Of a DNA stretch of 64,000 bases, positions 46,554 to 55,450 are shown piece after piece. Under the pieces are notes generated by a model, which searched no databases, was not told the origin of the DNA, and worked only from the letters and a program-made list of their open reading frames with translations. This DNA comes from Miscanthus floridulus. Taxonomy: Eukaryota > Streptophyta > Magnoliopsida > Poales > Poaceae. The DNA lies in the NCBI RefSeq assembly GCF_019320115.1, contig NC_089587.1, positions 83,934,384 through 83,998,383 of the forward strand, given 5' to 3'. The position numbers and the translations under genes were made by a program. Every line of letters starts with the position of its first letter. The first letter of the stretch is position 1.

Positions 46554-47089
46554 TTATGAAAGCATCGCTACAATGTAGACAATCCCAACTACCACTAAAA
46601 GAACTAAAGCTAAAATACATTTCAGGAGCACAAGGATTTCGCGACTAATCTCAACTAAAACAGACAGATCCTCTGATTGTGCAACATCTTTGGGCTTCTT
46701 CGACTGGATCACTGCCTCATTAGCCGCCGTATTTGCCTGTTGTGCAAGATATTTTTGCACGAGTTCAACATACTCTTCCTCCCAGTAGAAGCCTGAACAT
46801 CGTCCACTGCCATCCCACTAAAATTAAAACAAAAAATTAGAACTTTAATCACAACCATCATGAAAATAGGTATAAACTAACCATAATCATTAAATATGAT
46901 AAAATAACTCACATTGCGATCCGGACACTTATAGAAGATACGATCCTTGTTGGGACCCTCCTTCTTCACTCGGTACTCCATCACAATCTTCGTCTCATCA
47001 CGACACTTGCCGCATGGAATGAGAGGGAGGCCCGGCCTAAGTTGCTTTGGAAACCCATGAGAGGCCGAGGACCCAGAAGCAGTTGCCAT
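46554..47089 (-). CDS. GRF-type zinc finger protein with C-terminal membrane segment (CACTA A)
   Basis: Two exons on the minus strand: 46913-47089 and 46554-46817, with a 95-bp GT-AG intron (GTGAGT...TTTTAG). The 146-residue product starts MATASGSSASHGF. Residues about 22-75 form a GRF zinc finger: Cys26 and Cys29 (CGKC), then EGPNKDRIFYKCPDR with Cys55, then Cys66 and an aromatic FYWEEE end. Residues about 76-115 are polar and probably helical. Residues 120-146 are hydrophobic (LLKCILALVLLVVVGIVYIV) up to the end, so a tail-anchored membrane protein is likely. GRF fingers bind single-stranded DNA in known proteins. It is placed directly upstream of the transposase gene, 82 bp apart, same strand, probably one transcript or shared promoter. 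The gene is open throughout, unlike its neighbours. A homologue sits in the same place in CACTA B. Its role in transposition is unknown. Confidence 0.8.
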
Positions 47090-47330
47090 CTACTCTCTAT
47101 ACTCATTTTTTAATACACTATAAATTTCTCATTTTATAAACAAATAAAATTAAGAAACTATAAAATTATCTATATCTCTAAACAATGAAGCAGTTGCCAT
47201 CTACTCTCTATACTCATTTTTTAATACACTATAAATTTCTTATTTTATAAACAAATAAAATTAAGAAACTATAAAATTATCTATATCTCTATACTCATTT
47301 TTTAATACACTATAGATCAAAAACATGTTT
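47081..47330. repeat. 111-bp tandem duplication over the GRF gene start
   Basis: AGTTGCCATCTACTCTCTAT occurs at 47081 and 47192, and a third, shorter copy begins near 47290. The duplicated unit contains the ATG and first codons (MATAS) of the GRF gene, so the leader carries a second copy of the start context. Confidence 0.85.
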
Positions 47331-47342
47331 TAATAAATAACC

Positions 47343-48265
47343 ATCCGTACTAGTTGACATTGCTTACGTGATCATCTCGGTGAGCATTTCTCCACCGGAC
47401 GGCACCATACTTGGTCAAGGAAGAGCTCCGATTCTACGAGGAAGGGAACACGGTCTTCCACGACCGTTGTCGCTCTCCTCTTGTAGAATCAAAGCTCCTC
47501 CTTGATGTCCGTTACCGCTCGACAGAGAACATGCTCGCCGAGCTGAACACGGTCCGCAAGTTCAACTAGTACGGATTTTCTATAATTTTCTAACTATTTT
47601 CTAAGTTTTTTATTTCATAAAAAGTTAAAATAAAAAGTACGGTGATTGACAGACTACTGCGACGATATCGGGACATGTGAATAAATAACCATCCGTACTA
47701 GTTGAACTTGCTTACGTGATCATCTCGGCGAGCATTTCTCCACCGGACGGCACCGTACTTGCCACGGAAGAGCTCCGATTCTACGAGAAAGGGAACACGG
47801 TCTTCCACGACCGTTGTCGCTCTCCCTCATAGAATCAAAGCTCCTCCTTGATGTCCATTACCACTCGATAGAGAACATGCTCGCCGAGATGAACACGGTC
47901 CGCAAGTTCAACTAGTACGGATTTTCTATAATTTTCTAACTATTTTCTAAGTTTTTCATTTCATAAAAAGTTAAAATAAAAAGTATGGTGATTGACAGAC
48001 TACTGCGACGATATCGGGACATGTGAATAAATAACCATTCATACTAGTTGAACTTGCTTACGTGATCATCTCGGCGAGCATTTCTCCACCGGACGACACC
48101 GTACTTGCCACGGAAGAGCTCCGATTCTACGAGGAAGGGAACATGGTCTTCCACGACCGTTGCCGCTCTCCCTTGTAGAATCAAAGCTCCTCCTTGACGT
48201 CCGTTACCGCTCGGCAGAGAACATGGTCGCCGAGATGAACACGGTCCGCAAGTTCAACTAGCTAC
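47343..48265. repeat. three ~230-bp imperfect palindromes in the 5' leader of CACTA A
   Basis: Copies at about 47343-47575, 47691-47922 and 48037-48265, spaced about 347 bp. Each begins ATCCGTACTAGTTGAACTTGC and ends GCAAGTTCAACTAGTACGGAT, with further paired blocks inside (CTCGGCGAGCAT facing ATGCTCGCCGAG, GATTCTACGAG facing CTTGTAGAATC). Each could form a long hairpin. CACTA B has three homologous units in the matching position. Confidence 0.85.
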
Positions 48266-48576
48266 TTTAACCTTCTTTCATGTAAATATGCAAGCTTGAA
48301 GTGATTTTGAGCTCAAATTGCTTACAAATGAAAGAACCCACAATAAAGAACAATATATATATATAGTGAATAAAATGAGATAAGACAATGGTGAAAAATG
48401 AGAGTATGAGATTGGTAACCTTTACAACTGAAGAATCGACGGAGAAATCGAAGAAATCGACGGAGGAATCGAAGAATGGATGAAGGAACAATGGAGGGAG
48501 GGAGGAAGCAAGAACACTACTGCAGTGAGCTTCAAAATGTGCTGAGCTCAGGCTCGGGGAGGATGGAGACGGTCGG
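48266..48576 (-). other. 5' leader of CACTA A gene 1
   Basis: From the TATA-like box to the palindromes; on the minus strand it reads as a CT-rich first exon ending near TTGTAAAG|GTTACC (about 48418), a candidate splice donor that resembles the leader in B. No coding sequence. Confidence 0.45.
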
Positions 48577-48584
48577 GATATAAA
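48577..48584 (-). promoter_or_regulatory. TATA-like box for gene 1 of CACTA A
   Basis: Minus strand TTTATATC just downstream of the 5' subterminal hairpins, upstream of a CT-rich leader. Confidence 0.45.
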
Positions 48585-48589
48585 GGGGG

Positions 48590-48845
48590 GACCTTTAGTC
48601 CCGGTTGGTGGCTCCAACCGGAACTAAAGGTAACTTTTCAACCCCGGGCGCAGCCACGGCCCGGGAGTAGACCTTTACTCCCGGTTGGAGCCACCAACCG
48701 GGAGTAAAAGTATACCTTTAGTCCCGGTTGGTGGCTCCAACCGGGACTAAAGGTCCATGCCACCTCTGTCTGGCGCAGTAGCCGTTGGGCAGGGACTTTT
48801 AGTCTCGGTTGGAGCCACCAACCTTAGTCCCGGGCGCAAAAAATT
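48590..48845. repeat. 5' subterminal hairpins of CACTA A
   Basis: Repeated CTTTAGTCCCGGTTGGTGGCTCC and its complement, plus the TTTACTCCCGG variant, in alternating orientation; near-perfect stems of about 15-20 bp. Confidence 0.85.
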
Positions 48846-48880
48846 CCGAGATTAGAGCCCATTTTGATCAAGAATTAAAA

Positions 48881-48898
48881 GTCCGTTCTCTACTGGTG
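48881..48898. repeat. right terminal inverted repeat of CACTA A
   Basis: GTCCGTTCTCTACTGGTG, the reverse complement of CACCAGTAGAGAACGGAC; followed by target duplication ATG. Confidence 0.9.
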
Positions 48899-48901
48899 AT
48901 G

Positions 48902-49352
48902 GGTAGCCACGCCCCCATTACCTGTAGTGCATGCACATGCACACGCGTCACCGGCATCTTCTGAGCGGCCAGATGGACGTGGCGAGCGAAGCGATTCTCT
49001 GGCCGCTACTGCTCCGATATCAACACTGATTGCAAACACGACCTTGGTAGGTGCACTAGCATATATAGTATATACTCTCTGGGTAAATAATGGCGTGGCA
49101 TCTCGACAGATGGCCCAATAAATGCTAATATTGGCCTCTTACTGTAGATGAAAAATTCGGTCCCATCGTGATTTAGAAGCTTAATAGAATATCCAAAAAG
49201 CATTGGCTTCCAATCAAACGATTGTGGTCCCACTGTGAATAAGCTTAGATAATAAGCCGATATAACATACTTAACCAGAGCAAAAATCCATCCATCAGCT
49301 ATCCTTTGTTATTACCTCCATCGGCTATTTATTATATCAAGAAACAATAGCT
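48902..49352 (-). other. R4 interior between CACTA A and CACTA B
   Basis: Continues R4 after the ATG target duplication, with AGCCGAT near 49256 and ATCGGCT near 49319. No gene seen. Ends at the GAT preceding CACTA B. Confidence 0.5.
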
Positions 49353-49355
49353 GAT

Positions 49356-49373
49356 CACTACTAGAGAACAGAC
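49356..49373. repeat. left terminal inverted repeat of CACTA B
   Basis: CACTACTAGAGAACAGAC; matches the CACTA A ends at most positions after CACT. Confidence 0.85.
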
Positions 49374-49427
49374 TTTAGAACGATGTCCTAATTTGGCATT
49401 AGCCTCAGTATTTTTTGCCCCTGGGAC

Positions 49428-49660
49428 TAAAGGACCCTTTAGTCCCGGTTGATAATACCAACCGGGACTAAAGGTCTCTGCCCAACGGTCGTCCACGGGG
49501 CAGGGATCTTTAGTCCCGGCTGGTATTATCGATCGGGACTAAAGGTTTACCTTTAGTCCCGGTTGGTAATAGCTTTTAGTCCCGGTTTGGGTGATGCCCC
49601 GGGAATAAAGATTAATCTTTAGTCCCGGTTTGGACCCCTAACCGGGACTAATTATCCCGG
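49428..49660. repeat. 5' subterminal hairpins of CACTA B
   Basis: Repeated CCTTTAGTCCCGGTTG and ACCGGGACTAAAGG in alternating orientation around CCAAC/GTTGG loops. Confidence 0.85.
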
Positions 49661-49671
49661 CCTATAATTCA

Positions 49672-49678
49672 GCTCATT
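49672..49678 (+). promoter_or_regulatory. TATA-like box for gene 1 of CACTA B
   Basis: CTATAAT in GGCCTATAATTCAGC directly after the hairpins; followed by a CT-rich leader and a candidate splice donor TGGAG|GTAACA near 49791. Confidence 0.5.
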
Positions 49679-49679
49679 T

Positions 49680-50090
49680 CTTCCTCCCCGAGCCCGAGCC
49701 ATTCCATTCAAACTCACTGCCTCTGTTCTTCAGCTTGCTGTTGTTCTTGCTCTCTCCCCCTCCATTGGTGTTGCTCTTCGAATTTTGGAGGTAACAAACT
49801 TAATCCTCTTATGTTTTATCAGTAGCTTATCTCATTTTGCGATGTAGATGCATGTGTAACTTTATATGTTGGACTTTATTATGATTTTATATGTCATTTT
49901 TAGCTCAAAATCACATGATGATTTGCATATATGTTTGGATAAACAAAAGTTAAATTAGTTCATCAAAATCACGCCTCGCTCGTCCTCGCTGGAGCACGCG
50001 CCATCCTCGTCCCCGGTGGCTTACGTGATCTTAGAATTAATTTTTCCATGAAATGAAAAACTTAGAAAATAGTTAGAAAATTGTAGAAAA
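49680..50090 (+). other. 5' leader and intron start of CACTA B gene 1
   Basis: CT-rich first exon-like sequence up to about 49790, then AT-rich intron-like sequence. No coding. Confidence 0.45.
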
Positions 50091-51288
50091 TCCGTACTAG
50101 TTGAACTTGCGGACCGTGTTCAGCTCAGGCAAGCATGTTCTCTGCCGAGCGGTAACGGACGTCAAGGAGGAGCTTTGATTCTACGAGGAAGAGCGGCAAC
50201 GGTCGTGGAAGACCGTGTTCCCTTTCTCGTAGAATCGGAGCTCTTCCTTGGCCAAGTACTGGTGCCGTCCGGTGGAGAAATGCTCGCCGAGATGATCACG
50301 TAAGCAAGGTCAACTAGTACGGATGGTTATTTATTGAAACATGTTTTTGAGCTATAATTTGATGGATATTTGATAACTTCAGACCTACAAATGTCATCTA
50401 CAAATGTTACTATCATCGGCAACCTAAACGCCCGCGAGCTCGCCGATATCGAGCAGGTCACTTAGAATTATTTTTTTCATGAAATGAAATACTTAGAAAT
50501 CATGCCTTTTATTTTTTAGAATTAAATTTTCCATGAAATGAAAAACTTAGAAAATAGTTAGAAAATTGTAGAAAATCCGTACTAGTTGAACTTGCGGACC
50601 GTGTTCAGGTCGGCGAGCATGTTCTCTGTCGAGCGGTAACGGACGTCAAGGAGGAGCTTTGATTCTACGAGGGAGAGCGGCAACGGTCGTGGAAGACCGT
50701 GTTCCCTTTCTCGTAGAATCGGAGCTCTTCCTTGGCCAAGTACGGTGCCGTCCGGTGGAGAAATGCTCGCCGAGTTGATCACGTAAGCAAGGTCAACTAG
50801 TACGGATGGTTATTTATTGAAACATGTTTTTGAGCTATAATTTGATGGATATTTGATAACTTCAGACCTATAAATGTCATCTACAAATGTTACTATCCTC
50901 GGCAACCTAAACGTCCGTGAGCTCGCCGATATCGAGCAGGTCACTTAGAATTATTTTTTCCATGAAATAAACTACTTAGAAATCATGCCTTTTTTTAGAA
51001 TTAAATTTTCCATGAAATGAAAAACTTAGTAAATAGTTAGAAAATTATAGAAAATTCCGTACTAGTTGAACTTGCAGACAGTGTTCAGCTCGGCCAACAT
51101 GTTCTCTGCCGAGCGATAACGGACGTCAAGGAGGTAACTTTGATTCTACGAGGGAGAGCGGCAACGGTCGTGGAAGACCGTGTTCCCTTTCTCGTAGAAT
51201 CGGAGCTCTTCCTTGGCCAAGTACGGTGCCGTCCGATGGAGAAATGCTGGCCGAGATGATCACATAAGCAAGGTCAACTAGTACGGAT
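50091..51288. repeat. three ~230-bp imperfect palindromes in the 5' leader of CACTA B
   Basis: Copies at 50091-50324, 50576-50807 and 51056-51288, spaced about 480 bp; each starts TCCGTACTAGTTGAACTTGC and ends CAACTAGTACGGAT. They are the reverse orientation of those in A, as expected from element orientation. Between copies lies a conserved AT-rich spacer with GCTCGCCGATATCGAGCAGG, itself partly self-complementary. A short frame on the minus strand (50582-50782) ending NTVRKFN is also readable in A; whether it was ever coding is unclear. Confidence 0.85.
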
Positions 51289-51393
51289 GGTTATTTATTG
51301 AAACATGTGAAATCCGTACTAGTTTTATTTAAATATATCATTTTAGAAAATATGAAATTTACACTAGTTTACAAAAATAAGTATAGAAAGTAG

Positions 51394-51915
51394 ATGACAA
51401 CTGGTACCGGATCCTCGGCCTCTCGTTCGGTTGCGAAACGACTGAGGCCAGAACTCCCTCTCATTATCTGCGGCAAGTGTAAGCAGAATATTGTGATGGA
51501 GTACCGAGTCAAGAGACAGGGACCCAACAAGGGTCAGTGTTTTCTACAAGTGCTCGGATCGCGATGTGAGTTTCTTACGCATTTTATAATTATGGCTAAT
51601 TGACCTGCTTTTCTTGAATATTTTTGACTAAATATTTTTTGGCTTTAATTTCAGTGGGAGGGCAATGGATGCGATGGTTGGTACTGGGAGGAAGATTATG
51701 CTACATACATGCAGAATTTGGGTGCGCTTGAGGTAGCGGCTGCTGCTGATGAGTCAGTGAGCCAGCAGGAGAAGCTTATTGATATTCAACAGAAGAATGA
51801 TTTGTCTGTTTTAGTTGCGTACGATCACGAAATAATTATGTTACTGAAGTGCATTGTAGTTTTAGTTTGTTTAGTGATAGTTGGGATTGCTTACGTTGTA
51901 GCCAGGCTTAGTTAA
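51394..51915 (+). pseudogene. GRF-type zinc finger protein with C-terminal membrane segment (CACTA B)
   Basis: Homologue of 46554-47089. Exon 1 from ATG 51394 (MTTGTGSSASRSVAK) with ICGKCKQ and RQGPNKG, to a GT donor at 51566; exon 2 from 51655 after TTTCAG (WEGNGCDGWYWEEDYA) to the stop at 51913-51915. One extra base near 51535 (GGTCAGTG for GGTCGTG) shifts exon 1 just before the FYKC-type block; otherwise the GRF cysteines, helical middle and hydrophobic C-terminus (LLKCIVVLVCLVIVGIAYVV) are all present. The single extra base is of the same kind as those in the transposase gene and might be a sequencing error. Confidence 0.75.
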
Positions 51916-52004
51916 TTAATCAACCGTGTGTGTGTCATTTATGTTGTGTAATAAAATACTTAATTATGTTCAAGGTTTTCATAATTTGTCGTGTAATACA
52001 GATT

Positions 52005-55000
52005 ATGTCACGCCATTGGATGTACAATGCCGATCGCCGCTCCCAAGACTTTATTGAGGGCTTGCACTATTTCTTAGGTGTGGCCGAGGCAAATAAGCGG
52101 GATGGTTTCATGTGCTGTCCATGTGCCCTATGTAAGAATTTAAAGGAATATTCAAGCTCAATGAGTCTTCATTCACATTTGCTTAAGTCAGGTTTCATGT
52201 CAAACTATATATGTTGGACTAAGCATGGAGAAAGCGGGGTAATGATGGAAGAAGGTGAAGGAGAAGATTTAGACATTGATGACATTATTGCTCAGTATGG
52301 TGCCTTTGATGATACTACAATGGGGGGAGATGAAGAAGAGGTAGCGGTAGAAGATGATCTCGGTGATGCTCTTGGCGATGCCATTCGTGATGCACAACAA
52401 GAATTGGAAAGTGAAAAAGAGAAAGTTAAGTTCGAGCGCATGCTTGAGGATCATAGGAAGTTGCTATACCCGACGGCCGAAGAGGGGCAAAAAAAGCTGG
52501 GTACAACACTGGAATTGCTACAGTGGAAGGCAAAGAATGGTATATCCGACAAGGCATTTGGGAATTTATTGAACCTCATAAAGAAGATGCTTCCGAAGCC
52601 AAATGAATTGCCCACCACTACGTACGAAGCAAAAAAGGTTGTCTGCCCATTGGGATTAAAAATCCAGAAGATACATGCATGTCCTAATGACTGCATCCTC
52701 TACCATGGCAATGAATACGAGAATTTGGATGAATGCCCGGTATGTAAAGCATCACGGTATAAGATCAGGTGCGATGATCCTGGTGACGTCGAGGGTGAAC
52801 AACGTCCTAGAAAGAAAATCCCTGCCAAGGTTATGTGGTATGCTCCTATAATACCACGCTTAAAACGTTTGTTCAGAAATAAAGACCATGCAAAGTTGTT
52901 GCGGTGGCATAAAGAAGACCGTAAGGTAGACAATATGCTGAGACACCCAGCTGATGGGTCCCAGTGGAGAGCGATAGACAGGGAATTTCCTAGAGTTTGC
53001 AAATGAGGCTAGAAACTTAAGGTTCGCCTTAAGTACAGATGGTATGAATCCTTTTGGGGAGTAGAGCACTAGTCATAGCACTTGGCCAGTTACTCTATGT
53101 ATCTACAACCTTCCTCCATGGTTATGCATGAAGCGGAAGTTCATTATGATGCCGATCCTCATCCAAGGTCCGAGGCAACCTGGCAACGACATTGATGTCT
53201 ATCTGAAGCCATTAGTTGAAGAACTTCTAGTTTTATGGAACAAACCAGGTGTACGTGTCTGGGATGAGTACAAACAAGAACACTTTGACCTACGAGCAAT
53301 GTTGTTCGTAACAATCAATGATTGGCCTGCTTTAAGTAATCTTTCAGGTCAGACAAACAAAGGATATAATGCATGCACACATTATTTTGATGACCTTGAC
53401 AGTATATATTTGAAAAGATGTCGAAAGGTCGTGTACCTTGGCCATCGTCGATTCCTTCCTTTGAATCACCAAGTAAGAAAGAAAGGTAAGCATTTTAAAG
53501 GTAAGCCAGACCACCGGAAGAAGCCTCATAACCGAACCGGGGAAGATGTACTCGCAATGGTCAAGGATGTGAAAGTAGTATTTAGGAAAGGGACAAGGCA
53601 GCGAATCTGTTCCCAAAGATGCTAAGGGGCACGCACCCATGTGGAAGAAGAAGTCCATCTTTTGGGAGCTACCCTATTGGCAAGTCCTAGAGGTCCGCAA
53701 CGCAATCGACGTGATGCACCTGACAAAGAATCTTTGTGTGAACCTATTAGGATTCATGGGTGTGTATGGGAAGCCAAAGGATTCACTTGAAGCACGTCCA
53801 GGACTTGCAGGGCATGAAAGAACGAGACAACCTTCATCCAGAGAAGACAGATGATGGACGTCATTACTTAAGTCCTGCTAGCTACACGCTTAGCAAAGAA
53901 GAGAGGGACAGCATGTTCGAATGTCTAAGCAGCATCAAGGTCCCATCGAGGATTCTCCTCCAATATAAAGGGTATAATAAATGTGCCAGATAAGAAATTC
54001 CTAAACTTAAAGTCCCACGACTGCCACGTGCTTATGACTGCAATTGCTTCCAGTTGCTTTAAGAGGAATTCTACCTCCACATGTACGTCTAGCCACCGTG
54101 AAGCTATGTGCATTCCTCAATGCAATTTCTCAGAAGGCAATCAATCCAGTGGAACTAGCTACTCTACAGAATGATGTGGTTCAATGTCTTGTCAGCTTTG
54201 AGTTGGTGTTCCCTCCATCCTTCTTTAATATCATGACACACCTCCTAGTTCATTTGGTGAAGGAGATTAGTATTCTTGGACCTGTGTTCTTACATAACAT
54301 GTTCCCCTTCGAGAGGTTTATGGGAGTCTTGAAGAAATATGTGAAAGTCCGTTCTAAGCCTGAAGGAAGCATCGCCCAGGGCTATGGAACAGAGGAGGTC
54401 ATTGAGTTCTATGTTGACTTTATTCCTGACCTTGCCCCGATTGGCGTTCCCGAATCGCGACACTGAGGGGAGACTCAGTGGTAAAGGAACTTTAGGGAAG
54501 AAAACATATATTGGCATGGAAGACGATTATTTCAATAAAGCACACTACACAGTTCTTCAGAACTCATCATTGGTGCATCCAGTACATCGAGATACATAAG
54601 GAGTTCTTACGATCCAAGTTTCCAGGGAAGACTGAAGCTTGGATTAGGCGTCAGCACATGGAAAGTTTCAGTGGTTGGTTGCGAAAAGAATGTCAAGGCG
54701 ATGACAATATTGATGAGCAACTATATTTATTGGCTAGGCAACCATCATGGCATATCCTCATGTACCAAGGGTACGAGATAAATGGGAATACATTTTACAC
54801 AGTTGCCCAAGATAAAAGGAGCACCAATCAAAATAGTGGTGTTCGCATAGATGGCACAGATCCAAATGAGAATATACAAACATATTATGGCCGCATAGAA
54901 GATATATGGGAACTAGACTACGCACCTAATTTTAAAGTCCCTTTGTTCCGGTGCCAATGGGTGAAGCTGACCGGAGGAGGGGTAACAGTCGACAAAGAGT

Positions 55001-55371
55001 ATGGAATGACAACAGTGGACCTCAACAATATTGGGTACAAAGACGAACCATTCGTCCTTGCTGCCGATGTGAGTCAGGTGTTCTATGTGAAAGACATGTC
55101 TACAAAATCAAAGAGAGGAAAAAACGAAGACATCAACTCAATGATCAATGAGCCAAAGCACCACATAGTTCTTTCTGGGAAAATAAATATAGTGGAAATT
55201 GAAGACAAGTCAGACATGTCAGAAGATTACGAAAGAAATGTCCGAATTCCACCCTTCATAGTGAAGAAAGATCCAAGCATCATGTTAAATGATGAAGACA
55301 CTCCATGGTTACGACAAGATCATAACCAAGGGTCATACGTCAAGAAGAAATTCACTGTTGTGCCCGCATGA
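52005..55371 (+). pseudogene. CACTA B TNP2-type transposase
   Basis: Start chosen at MSRHWMYNADRR (52005), shared with A. The first 334 codons are open and include the Cys-rich transposase-associated domain (CCPCALCKN), acidic linker and IHACPNDCILY/CPVCKASRYK Cys blocks. Extra single bases near 52990, 53584, 53797, 53950, 54036 and 54464 shift the frame, and a TAG at 53062-53064 replaces Gln. The TNP2 core (MWKKKSIFWELPYW, DVMHLTKNLCVNLLGF, ELVFPPSFFNIMTHLLVHL) and the long C-terminal part (54511-55371, open) are well conserved. Unlike A, no internal deletion is seen near 54050-54170. With the extra bases ignored it would be nearly full length. Confidence 0.88.
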
Positions 55372-55450
55372 TACAACGATGCATGTTTAATATATTATGT
55401 TTTAGAGACGGATATTATGTAATATGTTATGACTTCACAATTGTTTTTTC

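Larger units (their letters stand above)
35249..48898 (-). mobile_element. CACTA A: complete 13.65 kb CACTA element
   Basis: Terminal inverted repeats CACTGGTAGAGAACAGAG (left) and, on the other strand from the right, CACCAGTAGAGAACGGAC, with a perfect 3-bp target duplication ATG (35246-35248 and 48899-48901). Genes are on the minus strand: GRF zinc-finger gene (46554-47089), TNP2-type transposase (43243-46471), and a second gene with En/Spm transposase and Ulp1-like domains (37261-41338). TTTAGTCCCGG/TTTACTCCCGG hairpins lie at both ends and once internally before the second gene. A smaller CACTA is nested at 35370-36837. The transposase is full of stops, so this copy is not autonomous now. 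Confidence 0.93.
23685..49355 (-). mobile_element. R4: large minus-strand LTR retroelement, probably non-autonomous
   Basis: An LTR-like unit at 23685-25879 is followed by a polypurine tract in minus orientation (25880-25891), so the element reads right to left and its 3' LTR is the left one. Interior sequence, recognised by frequent AGCCGAT/ATCGGCT motifs and general base composition, continues through 35245 and again at 48899-49352, interrupted by a small hAT element, a solo LTR, CACTA A and CACTA B. No pol domain is seen in the visible interior. The 5' LTR is outside the window. The base just left of the LTR belongs to the G3 frame, giving a candidate target duplication CCTGC. Confidence 0.6.
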
